Origin: Rhodobacteraceae bacterium LMO-JJ12
GTDB lineage: Bacteria; Pseudomonadota; Alphaproteobacteria; Rhodobacterales; Rhodobacteraceae
DNA length: 64,000 nt
Assembly (NCBI GenBank): GCA_021555075.1
Contig: JAKGBX010000001.1
Location: 2,232,001-2,296,000 of the forward strand
Direction of reading: 5' to 3'
Under the pieces are notes generated by a model, which ran no database searches, had not been told where the DNA came from, and saw only the letters and a program-made list of their open reading frames with translations. Below are positions 45,532 to 55,553 of the stretch, piece by piece. The position numbers and the translations under genes were made by a program. The stretch's first letter is position 1, and each line of letters starts with the position of its first letter.

Positions 45532-46062
45532 TCACACGTCACCGCTGGTCAGCATGACCACGCCGCGCACCGGGTCGAGAACGGCAAACGCGGTCTCGGA
45601 CACGGAAAACACCACGATCGATGGGTCGGCGTTTAGCGCGGCATGGAATGTGTTGCGGGCGCGTTCATTCATGCAGTCACGCGCATTGATGCCAGCCGCC
45701 TGAATGGCCACGCCAGTGGGCCGGTCGGCGTTCATCAGATCTATGAACAGCGCATCAGCGGTCTTGCCTCTGACGGAAATTGCGAAAGGTTTTTGCAAAC
45801 GGTCGCTGGCCACCACTGCCGCAACAGAATCGAAAAGCGGCACGCGCGATTTCACATCGCCGCTTTTCACCCGGTAGATCGCAGCGGTGCAGCCGCTCTG
45901 GCTCTCGAAATAGAGCGTCTCGCCCAGATCGAACCACCCGGCCATCAAGGCATGCGCCTCGTCCTCGCTGTGCCGGTCGCATGCGCCAAGCGTCAACAGA
46001 CCCGTCAGCGCGAGACTCCCCACGGCCAGGCGAGGCCCGATATGACGCACGCGGTCGGCCAC
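45532..46062 (-). CDS. Putative lipoprotein
   Basis: 176 residues. The signal region VGSLALTGLLTLGAC has a lipobox with the lipid Cys at about residue 28. The mature part (DLGETLYFESQSGCTAAIYR; DCMNERARNTFHAAL) has two further cysteines, which may form a disulfide. It starts 5 bp after the pccA stop and so is co-transcribed with it. No known domain is recognised. Its tie to a cytosolic carboxylase is unexplained. Confidence 0.7.
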   Translation of the reverse strand: MADRVRHIGPRLAVGSLALTGLLTLGACDRHSEDEAHALMAGWFDLGETLYFESQSGCTAAIYRVKSGDVKSRVPLFDSVAAVVASDRLQKPFAISVRGKTADALFIDLMNADRPTGVAIQAAGINARDCMNERARNTFHAALNADPSIVVFSVSETAFAVLDPVRGVVMLTSGDV

Positions 46063-46067
46063 GGTGG

Positions 46068-48113
46068 TTATTCGAACTCCATGATCACTTCATCCACCGC
46101 CAAGCTGTCGCCCGGACCGGCATTGATCTTGGCCACAACGGACTTCTTCTCGGCGCGAAGGGTGTTTTCCATTTTCATCGCCTCGATTGAGCAGAGCGCC
46201 TGACCTTCCTGTACTTCCTGGCCCACCTCGACGTTGATCTTCACGATCATGCCGGGCATCGGACAAAGCAGCAGTTTGGAGGTATCAGCCGCAACTTTCT
46301 CGGGCATTAGTGCCGCCAATTCAGCCTGACGCGGGGTGCGCACATGCACTTTCAGATCGGCGCCTCGGCTACGGATACGGAAACCGCCCGAAATCTTGCC
46401 GACCTTGAGGATCAGCGGCTCACCTTCCACCTGCAATTCGGCCAGGCTGTCGCCCGGTGTCCAACGGCTGGAGACGCGCATTTTGGTGCCGTCCTCGAAA
46501 CGCACGGTCGAGCCGTCGTGATCGGCGGCAATCGTGACGCGGAAACTCTGACCCTGAAGCGAGACGACCCAATCGGTGCCGACGCGGCGTTCGTGATTGT
46601 CCATCGTGCCCGACACGCGCGTGCGACGAATTTCGGCAACGCGGTGCATCGCAGCGGCCGATGCCGCAACCCGTTTCAGCGTTTCTTCGGGAAGCTCAAC
46701 CCCTTCAAATCCCTCGGGATATTGCTCTTCGATAAAGGCGGTTGTCATTTCGCCCGCAATGAACACCGGATGATCCATCACCGCCGCAAGGAACGGCAGG
46801 TTATGGCCGATGCCTTCCAGCTCGAAACTGTCGAGGGCAATGCGCATCGCCTCGATCGCCGCGTCGCGGGTCGGCGCCCAGGTGCAGAGTTTGGCAATCA
46901 TCGGATCGTAATACATGCTGATCTCGCCGCCCTCATAGACGCCAGTATCATTGCGCACTGCGGTCGGTCCTTCGGGCGCATCCCCCTGCCATTTGTTATT
47001 GACCAGAAGTGGGCCCGCTGCCGTTTCGGCAGGCGGGCGATAGATGGACAACCGCCCGATCGAGGGCAAGAAGCCGCGATAGGGATCCTCGGCATAGAGG
47101 CGGTTTTCAATCGCCCAGCCCTGTAATTTCACATCGTCCTGGGAGATCGAGAGCTTTTCCCCGGCGGCGACGCGGATCATCTGTTCGACAAGGTCAACAC
47201 CGGTGATCAGCTCGGTTACCGGATGCTCGACCTGAAGCCGGGTGTTCATTTCGAGAAAATAGAAGTTCTTCTCGCCATCGACGATGAACTCCACGGTGCC
47301 CGCGCTGGCGTAATCCACCGCCTGGGCCAGCGCGACGGCCTGTTCGCCCATCGCCTTGCGCGTGGCTTCGTCAAGAAAGGGGCTTGGCGCTTCTTCGACG
47401 ACTTTCTGTTGGCGACGCTGAATAGAACATTCACGTTCGCCCAGATAAATGCCGTTGCCGTGGCTGTCGCAAAGCACCTGAATTTCGATGTGGCGCGGCT
47501 GGGTGATGAATTTCTCAATGAAAATCCGATCATCGCCAAAACTGTTGGCGGCTTCGTTCTTGGACGACTGAAAACCCTCGCGCGCTTCTTCATCGTTCCA
47601 TGCAATGCGCATACCCTTGCCGCCGCCCCCAGCGGAGGCCTTGATCATTACCGGGTAGCCGACCTGGTTGGAGATTTTCACCGCCTCTTCAGCATCCTCA
47701 ATCAGGCCCATATAACCCGGCACGGTGCTGACCTCGGCTTCCTGGGCGATCTTCTTGGAGGTGATCTTGTCGCCCATCGCCTCGATTGCGCCAACGGGCG
47801 GGCCGATAAAGGCTACGCCTTCAGCTTCAAGAGCTTGCGCGAACTTGCTGTTTTCACTCAGGAAACCATAACCCGGATGCACGGCTTCAGCGCCGCTCTC
47901 GCGAATTGCCTTCATCACGTTGTCAATCACGATATAGGATTGGTTCGCCGGTGGCGGGCCGATGTGAATAGCCTCGTCAGCCATCTGCACATGCAGCGCC
48001 TGTTTGTCGGCATCCGAATAAATGGCGACCGTCTTGATCCCCATCTTGCGGGCGGTCTTGATCACGCGACAGGCAATTTCGCCCCGGTTGGCAATCAGGA
48101 TCTTCTTGAACAT
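46068..48113 (-). CDS. pccA: Propionyl-CoA carboxylase alpha (biotin) subunit
   Basis: Biotin carboxylase plus biotin carrier, 681 residues. It starts FKKILIANRGEIACRVIKTA, has ATP-grasp motifs (KASAGGGGKGMRIAW; EMNTRLQVEHPVTE) and a biotin carrier with AMKMEN, where Lys647 is biotinylated. A BT-type linker (about 510-600) is present, as in PCC. ATG 48113 is chosen; an in-frame codon at 48137 adds MPRRKGRA, which is unusual. With pccB it makes methylmalonyl-CoA from propionyl-CoA. Confidence 0.96.
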   Translation of the reverse strand: MFKKILIANRGEIACRVIKTARKMGIKTVAIYSDADKQALHVQMADEAIHIGPPPANQSYIVIDNVMKAIRESGAEAVHPGYGFLSENSKFAQALEAEGVAFIGPPVGAIEAMGDKITSKKIAQEAEVSTVPGYMGLIEDAEEAVKISNQVGYPVMIKASAGGGGKGMRIAWNDEEAREGFQSSKNEAANSFGDDRIFIEKFITQPRHIEIQVLCDSHGNGIYLGERECSIQRRQQKVVEEAPSPFLDEATRKAMGEQAVALAQAVDYASAGTVEFIVDGEKNFYFLEMNTRLQVEHPVTELITGVDLVEQMIRVAAGEKLSISQDDVKLQGWAIENRLYAEDPYRGFLPSIGRLSIYRPPAETAAGPLLVNNKWQGDAPEGPTAVRNDTGVYEGGEISMYYDPMIAKLCTWAPTRDAAIEAMRIALDSFELEGIGHNLPFLAAVMDHPVFIAGEMTTAFIEEQYPEGFEGVELPEETLKRVAASAAAMHRVAEIRRTRVSGTMDNHERRVGTDWVVSLQGQSFRVTIAADHDGSTVRFEDGTKMRVSSRWTPGDSLAELQVEGEPLILKVGKISGGFRIRSRGADLKVHVRTPRQAELAALMPEKVAADTSKLLLCPMPGMIVKINVEVGQEVQEGQALCSIEAMKMENTLRAEKKSVVAKINAGPGDSLAVDEVIMEFE

Positions 48114-48257
48114 GGCTCGTCCCTTCCGTCTTGGCACCCGGACGGTTTTCGCCCAGGGTTATTGGTATAAGAAAAACGGCCACCGCCGGGCAAATACCCC
48201 GCGATGGCCGTGCAAATTGTCAAACCGGCGTCAGCCGGGAAAGTCAGCGTGGCTGCG

Positions 48258-48467
48258 TCAGCAGCGCGTCGGGTATTTCTGGCAGTAGGCCACGTTGGCC
48301 GCTGCGCCGACGACGACCCCGGTCGCCACGTTGCCGTCAAGCACAAGCGATGTGGCCGCACCGGCCCCGCCGCCCATGAGGGCCTGCTCGACTGCGGTGT
48401 CGCCACAGGCGGCGACAAGAACGAGCGACCCAGCGGCCACAAATTTGATGGTGAAAGACTTACGCAT
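48258..48467 (-). CDS. Small glycine-rich lipoprotein
   Basis: 69 residues from ATG 48467. The lipobox LVLVAAC is close to the start. The mature part (ALMGGGAGAATSLVLDGNVA) is Gly/Ala-rich like glycine-zipper lipoproteins and ends with two cysteines (YCQKYPTRC). The earlier in-frame codon at 48641 would add an unlikely 58-residue leader and cross a terminator. It lies just before pccA on the same strand. A GGAAC-N16-CGTT promoter-like site precedes it. Confidence 0.75.
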   Translation of the reverse strand: MRKSFTIKFVAAGSLVLVAACGDTAVEQALMGGGAGAATSLVLDGNVATGVVVGAAANVAYCQKYPTRC

Positions 48468-48500
48468 GATGAGGTGCCTCTTTTCGTTGTTCTTATAGTC

Positions 48501-48525
48501 AACGAAATGGCGTGTTTTCGGTTCC
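48501..48525 (-). promoter_or_regulatory. GGAAC-N16-CGTT promoter-like element before the small lipoprotein
   Basis: On the minus strand GGAAC (48525-48521), then 16 bases, then CGTT (48504-48501), about 34 bp before the ATG at 48467. This agrees with the alphaproteobacterial EcfG-type (general stress sigma factor) promoter pattern. TATAAG directly follows CGTTGAC and could alternatively be a -10 element. EcfG is, as I recall, reported absent from much of the Rhodobacterales, so the match may be by chance or belong to another ECF factor. Confidence 0.35.
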
Positions 48526-48611
48526 ATTGATAGCAAATTTTCCGTGAACGACGCAGATCGGCAGCAGTTCGCTGAATCGCGCAACTCTTTGTATTTTTTG
48601 CGTTTTGAACG

Positions 48612-48653
48612 AAAAAGCGGGGCGGACGGCCTTGGGGACAACCAGTCCGCCCC
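48612..48653 (-). terminator. Rho-independent terminator of the pccB transcription unit
   Basis: On the minus strand a perfect 9-bp stem GGGGCGGAC/GTCCGCCCC (48653-48645 and 48627-48619) is followed by GCTTTTTCG. The loop is 17 nt and can form further pairs. It lies about 160 bp behind the 122-residue gene and separates the pccB unit from the lipoprotein-pccA unit. Confidence 0.85.
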
Positions 48654-48813
48654 TTAGGGGAAGGGTAACGGTTCAGACAATGCGTCTCGGCCCCAAGCGG
48701 GACCGCCACTACGCGCTTTACTGTGTCCTGCGCTGTCGGCCGTGCCAAGCCAACTCGCGGAAGAGGCGAACAATGGGCCGATACTCGCCCAATTCGAAGG
48801 TGGCCAAGCGAAA

Positions 48814-49182
48814 TCATGCCGATTCCCCGCCGAAATCATCTTCGAACACTTCGGGAAAGGCGGCGCGCGCCGCATCTATGTCGAGCCGCAACAGCGCGTC
48901 GTAGCTGGCCGCATCGAAGGGGTCTTCGGCGGCCAGAACCTCGCGCCCGAACAGCCAGCTCAGCCGCCCGGCATCGAGATTGCCCCGCTCGAACGGCTGA
49001 TCGCCAAAATGCGCCCAGAGCGCGGCCAGAAACGCCTGATCAGCGCGCTTGTCGGCGGGTCGACGGTCACGATAGCGCTCGCGCACGGTGATGGGGGTGA
49101 CACCGCGCGGATTAGCCCGTCTGATGGTGAACTGATAGTCGGTGCCCGGAAGACGCCCGGGAAAGCCACGATGCTTCAGCAT
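48814..49182 (-). CDS. Conserved hypothetical protein in pcc locus
   Basis: 122 residues from ATG 49182, with GGAGGGAGAAGG just before it, a strong ribosome site that decides the start over the in-frame codon at 49230. The N-terminal half is basic (RRANPRGVTPITVRERYRDR) and the C-terminal half acidic. No signal peptide, membrane segment or known domain is seen; it looks cytoplasmic. It is the last gene before the terminator in the unit beginning with pccB. Role unknown. Confidence 0.7.
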   Translation of the reverse strand: MLKHRGFPGRLPGTDYQFTIRRANPRGVTPITVRERYRDRRPADKRADQAFLAALWAHFGDQPFERGNLDAGRLSWLFGREVLAAEDPFDAASYDALLRLDIDAARAAFPEVFEDDFGGESA

Positions 49183-49266
49183 CCTTCTCCCTCCGCGCCA
49201 TTTGAGAAATGCCTGGAAGAGAGGCGACAAAGCGGGACAGACGAAACCGCCTGTCCCGCAATGGTC

Positions 49267-49407
49267 TTACTTGTATTTGCCGGTGTAAACCGGCTCGGTC
49301 GAGATCGGCTCGGGGTCGACCACGACGTATTCTTGTTCCGGCTGTGCGCAAGCAACAACGAAGGTTGCGAGGCAGAGGGCCAGAACGCTCTTAACGGCTT
49401 TCGACAT
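49267..49407 (-). CDS. Very small lipoprotein (46 residues)
   Basis: Encoded from ATG 49407 to TAA 49267. The start MSKAVKSVLALCLATFVVAC is a complete lipoprotein signal with the lipid Cys at residue 20. The mature part is about 27 residues, rich in Glu, Pro, Val and Tyr, ending YTGKYK. ACAGGAG lies 7 bp before the ATG. It is below usual gene-caller length limits and easily missed. It sits between the DUF6497-like gene and the 122-residue gene on the same strand as pccB. Confidence 0.7.
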   Translation of the reverse strand: MSKAVKSVLALCLATFVVACAQPEQEYVVVDPEPISTEPVYTGKYK

Positions 49408-49621
49408 CTGTTTCTCCTGTCTCTAGTTTTGGACAGTTCCGGGGTTTTACGCCCTTCCTGCCCCTCGTACGAGGTAAGCGTCCCGGAAAGGACACTCGGC
49501 CGCAACATATCGGAATCAGGGAGAAAATGATACTTGTCCACAAGCATACACACAGGCTGTGACTCCAAAGCATCAACCCGCCCGGCAGGTGAAGTCCGTG
49601 CCGCAAGATATAGTATATGCA

Positions 49622-50074
49622 TCAGAAATCCCCCCAGATACAGGTGCCGTTTTCGACGCTGTAGGACTCGAAAAACTGGGTGGTTTCGGGGTCGGCGACG
49701 CCAAACTCGCTGGGTCTATCAGCAATGGAAATCACGATGACATCGACTCCATCGGGAGTCACCGCGACATGCGGCAACGCATAGTCACGGCAAAGCACAT
49801 CCATATCTTTCAGGCGCGATTCGTAATCCGGCGCGCCCTCGCCCACCAACCCGGGTGCAACGAAACGAAACCGCGCATAGGTCAGCGTACCATCCGGCTT
49901 GATATCGAGGAAGCTCTCAAGCAATTCTGCCTTCACCCCCGAGGGCAGCTCCGGCACCGGGAAGTCCTCTTGGGCGGCAGCGCCTGCACCTGCGGCCAAT
50001 GCCAGCAGCATCGCGCCCCAGAGTGGGCGCGTGCAGGAGAAACCCCGATGGGTTGTGACTGCGCTGGACGGCAT
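49622..50074 (-). CDS. DUF6497-like secreted protein
   Basis: 150 residues from ATG 50074. A signal-like segment (ALLWGAMLLALAAGAGAAAQ region, actual run WGAMLLALAAGAGAAA) leads to a mature domain with two cysteines (VLCRDYALPHV and NGTCIWGDF) that probably pair. Strands such as LTYARFRFVAPGL and VDVIVISIADRPSEFG dominate. I associate it with DUF6497, a family known only by name. It begins 10 bp after pccB and should be co-transcribed. The upstream in-frame codon at 50179 lies inside pccB. Confidence 0.65.
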   Translation of the reverse strand: MPSSAVTTHRGFSCTRPLWGAMLLALAAGAGAAAQEDFPVPELPSGVKAELLESFLDIKPDGTLTYARFRFVAPGLVGEGAPDYESRLKDMDVLCRDYALPHVAVTPDGVDVIVISIADRPSEFGVADPETTQFFESYSVENGTCIWGDF

Positions 50075-50084
50075 GATCCTCACC

Positions 50085-51617
<1,533 letters not shown>

Positions 51618-51691
51618 GGGAGTCCCCTGATCATGCCGGTTTGAGGCAGCATATCCTTTGAATCAGGTGTGCGGAAGTAAATTTCGGCTAA

Positions 51692-51731
51692 TTTGCAAAG
51701 TTCCGAAAATCAAATGGTTGCTAACTGCAAA
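51692..51731. promoter_or_regulatory. Candidate ScfR/PccR boxes upstream of pccB
   Basis: The palindrome TTTGCAAA is at 51692-51699. On the minus strand TTTGCAGT lies at 51731-51724, between TTAGCAAG and TAGCAACC. R. sphaeroides PccR is known to use TTTGCAAA-N4-TTTGCAAA before pccB. The spacing here is different (25 bp between half-boxes), so this is an inferred variant. Confidence 0.5.
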
Positions 51732-51880
51732 CTTGCTAAGTGCCGTTACGGCACTTTCATCTTTGCGGGCCGCCTCTGGCAATCCGGCGGGGAAGCTGCT
51801 CAAGTTGCCTTTCCTGGTGACAGGGCTTGGCAAAGCTACACGGCCCTACCCTTGTAACGCAACATATTGAAGAAGTCTTT

Positions 51881-53101
51881 ATGGCACCGCACCGCCCTTC
51901 CCGTTTTCTCGACAAGACCAGCCCGCCGCATATTGCCACGCTGGTGGTGTTGACGGGGCTTTCGGCGCTGTCGATGAATCTGTTTCTACCCAGCCTTCCG
52001 GGTATGGCCGAATACTTCAATACGACCGCCTCTGTGATGAGCCTGTCTGTTGGGGTTTATCTGTTCATCAATGCCGTATTACAGCTGGTAATCGGGCCGA
52101 TCTCGGACAAGTTCGGACGGCGGAGGGTGATCCTGGCGGGTCTGTTAATTTATCTCGTGGCCACTTTGGGCTGCATCTTTGCCCCGAACGTCGTCGTTTT
52201 CCTGGCCTTTCGGATGCTACAGGCGGCGGTCGCCGTCGCCATGGTTCTGAGCCGCGCGGTGGTGCGCGACACGACCCCGGCAGAGGAAGCGGGTGCCAAG
52301 ATCGCCTATGTCACCATGGGCATGTCGCTGGTGCCGATGATCGGCCCGGCGATCGGCGGCTATTTGGAAGAAAGCTTTGGCTGGCACGCAAATTTCTGGC
52401 TGCTGTTTGGCCTTGGAGTTGTCATTCTGGCGCTAAGCTGGAGCGACTTGGGCGAAACGGCACAGCCCAGCGACTTTACCATGAGCCAACAGTTTCGCGA
52501 GGCTGGTGGTTTGCTGAAAAGTCCGCGTTTCTGGGGGTATAGCCTCTCTGTGGCCTGCTCCAGCGGGGCCTTTTTCGCCTATCTCGGGGGGGCGCCTTTC
52601 GTGGCGGAAAGCCTTTTTGGGCTCACACCGCAGGAATTGGGCCTCTATTTTGCAACGCCGGGGATTGGCTATTTCGTCGGCAATTTTCTGGCCGCGCGCT
52701 ACTCAACGCGGATCGGGATGAACCGGATGATCCTTTGGGGGTTGATCCTCTCGATTAGCGCGGCGACGTTTTCGCTTGTCATGTCATACGCTGCGTTACA
52801 GACACCTATGAGCTTTTTTGCGGCGATGATCCCCGTGGGAATTGGCAACGGGCTGACCATTCCGAACGGCACGTCGGGGCAGCTTTCGGTGCGCCCGCAT
52901 CTCGCGGGCACGGCGGCAGGACTGGGCGGCGCGATATCGCTTGGCGGTGGTGCTGGGCTGTCAGCGCTGGCGGGGATGTTGCTTGAGGGTGGGCAAAGTG
53001 ATGCACCGTTGGCGTGGATCATGACGTTGTCGCTGGCCGGTGGCGTGGTTTCAATCCTGCTTGTCATGCGACGCGAAAAGCGGCTTGGCATGGGGTTTTG
53101 A
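51881..53101 (+). CDS. MFS transporter, Bcr/CflA-type drug exporter
   Basis: 406 residues with twelve membrane segments. GPISDKFGRRRVILAG is motif A. The segment VLSRAVVRDTTPAEEAG after helix 4 and GMSLVPMIGPAIGGYLEESFGW (motif C-like G-x-x-x-GP-x-x-GG) are typical of Bcr/CflA antiporters, which export sulfonamides, bicyclomycin or similar compounds. ATG 51881 is chosen over a codon at 51827, which would add a stretch unlike the family. It diverges from pccB. Confidence 0.85.
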   Translation: MAPHRPSRFLDKTSPPHIATLVVLTGLSALSMNLFLPSLPGMAEYFNTTASVMSLSVGVYLFINAVLQLVIGPISDKFGRRRVILAGLLIYLVATLGCIFAPNVVVFLAFRMLQAAVAVAMVLSRAVVRDTTPAEEAGAKIAYVTMGMSLVPMIGPAIGGYLEESFGWHANFWLLFGLGVVILALSWSDLGETAQPSDFTMSQQFREAGGLLKSPRFWGYSLSVACSSGAFFAYLGGAPFVAESLFGLTPQELGLYFATPGIGYFVGNFLAARYSTRIGMNRMILWGLILSISAATFSLVMSYAALQTPMSFFAAMIPVGIGNGLTIPNGTSGQLSVRPHLAGTAAGLGGAISLGGGAGLSALAGMLLEGGQSDAPLAWIMTLSLAGGVVSILLVMRREKRLGMGF

Positions 53102-53264
53102 GCGTGCGTTAACTTTCTGAGATTGTTGCGAATCAAGCTAAATTCGGGGGGGTGACTCGCGGCTGACATCCGGCTGCTGCGCGGCTGCCGTCTGAGTAGG
53201 GTTTTCGCGGCGCGCAGGCAGAGGCCAATTGTTACAGCAGCGTGCGTTGCGCGGCCCATCGGGC

Positions 53265-53302
53265 TTTGCAAACCAAGGGATTTGCAATATTCAGTTTGCA
53301 GT
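53265..53302. promoter_or_regulatory. TTTGCA direct repeats upstream of the ScfR-type gene
   Basis: TTTGCAAA at 53265-53272, TTTGCAAT at 53281-53288 and TTTGCAGT at 53295-53302, spaced 16 and 14 bp start to start, 35 bp before the ATG at 53337. They match the box type near pccB and suggest autoregulation. Confidence 0.55.
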
Positions 53303-53336
53303 TATGCAGTGCAATTGCGAAGGCGCCGGAGACACT

Positions 53337-54749
53337 ATGGCCAATCCGAAAATCTATGCCGGTGCGAAACTGCGCGAAACGCGCCGCCGTCTTGGGCTGA
53401 CCCAGAAGGATTTCGCCGCCAAGCTGGGGATCTCGCTGCCCTATCTCAACCAGATGGAAAACAACAAGCGCCCGGTCAGCACCACAGTTGTTTTGGCGCT
53501 GGCGCAGGAATTCGGCTTTGACGTGACCGAGTTGAGTTCGGGCGACAGTGAACGGCTGGTGTCGGACATGCGCGAGGCGATGGCCGACCCGGTGTTTGCC
53601 GACGACCCGCCGCCGCTGGCCGATCTGCGGCTTACCGCATCCAACGCGCCGGGGCTGGCGCGCGCGTTTCTCGAACTGCACCGCGCCTACCGGCAGACCC
53701 ACGAGAGGCTGGCCAGTCTGGATGAAGCGCTTGGGCGCGAGGATTCGCGCACCTCGGAATCTTCGAGGCTGGCCAGCCCATGGGATGAGGTGCGCGATTT
53801 CTTCCACTATTGCGACAATTACATTGATGCGGTTGATCGCGCCGCCGAGCACTTTGCCAGCGGTGCGGAGCGCGCCGGGATCGGGGCGCTGGCGCATCGC
53901 AGCCTGACCAGCGAAGGCATTCGCATTCAGGAAAGCGACACCTCGATGCTGCGCCGCTTTGATCCCGAGGCGCGGCTGTTGGTCCTGTCGGCGCGCACCA
54001 CGCCGGAAACCCGAACCTTTCAGCTTTTGTTGCAACTGGCGTTGTTGAAACAGGATGCGTTGCTGGAGGCGACGCTTGATCTGGCGCGGTTTCAAACAGA
54101 CGAGGCGCGCGCCATCGCCAAGATCGGGCTGGCCAATTATTTCGCCGGTGCGGCGCTGATGCCTTATGGCAAATTCCACGCGGCGGCGCATGAGACGCGC
54201 CACGATCTTGAACGGCTGGCGCAGCGATTTGGCGCCTCGATCGAACAGGTGGCACATCGCTTGAGCACGTTGCAACGGCCCGGCGCCAAGGGCATTCCGT
54301 TCTTTTTTGTGCGGGTGGATCAGGCGGGCACGATCACCAAGCGGCACTCGGCCACGCGGTTGCAATTCGCGCGGTTCGGCGGCGCGTGCCCGCTGTGGAA
54401 TGTGCATCGTGCATTCGAGACGCCGGGGCGGTTCTTGCGTCAGTTAGCCGAAACGCCGGATGGGGTACGCTATATCTCGATTGCGCGCGATGTGTCGAAA
54501 CCGGGCGGCTCTTATGGGGCGCCGGTGCGTCGCTTTGCCATTGGTCTGGGATGTGAGGTGGCGCATGCGGGCAGCATTGTCTATGCCGACGGGTTGGATG
54601 TGAGCGAGCGGCAAAGCTTTGAGCCGATTGGCATTTCCTGCCGGATATGTGAGCGGGTGAATTGCCATCAACGCTCGGTTCCACCGCTGGAACGACGGCT
54701 GAGCATCGACGCCAATGCGCGCGGCGTTCTGCCTTACGAGGTGGGATAG
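53337..54749 (+). CDS. Short-chain fatty acyl-CoA regulator, ScfR/PccR type
   Basis: 470 residues. A HTH_3/XRE domain lies at about 8-63 (KLRETRRRLGLTQKDFAAKL; SLPYLNQMENNKRPVS). A long middle region leads to an IrrE/DUF955-like segment around IGLANYFAGAALMPYGKFHAAA, and the C-terminal DUF2083 part has cysteines (GISCRICERVNCHQRS). This is the ScfR layout (PccR of R. sphaeroides, RamB of actinobacteria), whose members activate propionyl-CoA carboxylase genes on sensing acyl-CoA. ATG 53337 follows the TTTGCA boxes. The next gene starts directly after the stop (TAGATG). Confidence 0.9.
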   Translation: MANPKIYAGAKLRETRRRLGLTQKDFAAKLGISLPYLNQMENNKRPVSTTVVLALAQEFGFDVTELSSGDSERLVSDMREAMADPVFADDPPPLADLRLTASNAPGLARAFLELHRAYRQTHERLASLDEALGREDSRTSESSRLASPWDEVRDFFHYCDNYIDAVDRAAEHFASGAERAGIGALAHRSLTSEGIRIQESDTSMLRRFDPEARLLVLSARTTPETRTFQLLLQLALLKQDALLEATLDLARFQTDEARAIAKIGLANYFAGAALMPYGKFHAAAHETRHDLERLAQRFGASIEQVAHRLSTLQRPGAKGIPFFFVRVDQAGTITKRHSATRLQFARFGGACPLWNVHRAFETPGRFLRQLAETPDGVRYISIARDVSKPGGSYGAPVRRFAIGLGCEVAHAGSIVYADGLDVSERQSFEPIGISCRICERVNCHQRSVPPLERRLSIDANARGVLPYEVG

Positions 54750-55553
54750 ATGCTGAAAATCCTGGCCCTTCTGAGTGTGGTCTCACTGGGCGGGTTGTTC
54801 GCGTTTGACCGGATTGAGCGCGAATTGGTCTATCCGTTTAATTCCACACAAGTTGACCCGGTGGCGATGGGTCTGCCGCTGCGCGCCGAGGTGTTTGAAA
54901 GCGGCGGTCAAAAGCTGATCCTGTGGGTGGCAGAGGCGAAACCGGGCAAGCCGGTGATCCTCTATTTTCATGGCAATGCTGGTAATCTGGCGGCGCGCGC
55001 GGGGCGATTTTCGCGGTTTGTCGCGCGGGGGTATGGCGTGGTTGCGCTGGCTTATCGCGGCTCGTCAGGGTCGAGCGGCACACCATCGGAAACCGCGCTG
55101 GCGTTTGATGCCGGGCGGCTTTTTGCGCGGGTCGAGGATTATGCAGGGGCGGCGCCGGTGGTGATCTATGGCGAAAGTCTCGGCACTGGCGTGGCGCTGG
55201 CGGCGGTGAGCCGGGTGGGCAAGCAACCGGCCGCTGTCGTGCTGGAAGCGCCGTTTACTTCGGTGCGCGCCGTGGCACTGGCGGCTTACCCGCAGCTTGA
55301 ACCGCTGATCGGGCGGATGAAAAGCGAATGGAACTCTCTGGAGCGGATCAAGGTGTTGCGCGCGCCGCTCTTGATCCTGCACGGCAGTGATGACGCGCTT
55401 ATTCCAATAGAGCAAGGGCGGCAGCTTTTCGCCGCCGCCCCGTCAAAGTCCAAGGACTTCCTGACTGTCAAAGGCGGGCATCACACCGATCTGTGGCGTT
55501 CGGATGTGCTGCCGCGTTTGTGGCAGTTTATCGAGCGTGTCGGCACGCCATGA
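54750..55553 (+). CDS. Alpha/beta hydrolase
   Basis: 267 residues. A hydrophobic N-terminus (LALLSVVSLGGLFAF) suggests a membrane anchor. Hydrolase marks are ILYFHGNAGNLAAR (oxyanion HG-x), VIYGESLGTGVAL (nucleophile Ser), LILHGSDDALIP (acid Asp) and KGGHHTDLW (His). This HGNAGN form is typical of the BEM46/YfhR-like family. ATG 54750 abuts the regulator stop, so the two share a transcript. Substrate is unknown; a link to acyl-CoA metabolism is only by position. Confidence 0.85.
   Translation: MLKILALLSVVSLGGLFAFDRIERELVYPFNSTQVDPVAMGLPLRAEVFESGGQKLILWVAEAKPGKPVILYFHGNAGNLAARAGRFSRFVARGYGVVALAYRGSSGSSGTPSETALAFDAGRLFARVEDYAGAAPVVIYGESLGTGVALAAVSRVGKQPAAVVLEAPFTSVRAVALAAYPQLEPLIGRMKSEWNSLERIKVLRAPLLILHGSDDALIPIEQGRQLFAAAPSKSKDFLTVKGGHHTDLWRSDVLPRLWQFIERVGTP

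Larger units (their letters stand above)
48468..48813. other. 346-bp gap between pccA-side lipoprotein and 122-residue gene
   Basis: This gap holds a minus-strand terminator (48612-48653) and a promoter-like element (48501-48525), each listed separately. The part from 48654 to 48813 is downstream of the 122-residue gene and shows no gene or motif I can name. Reading frames here are short or antisense. Confidence 0.7.
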
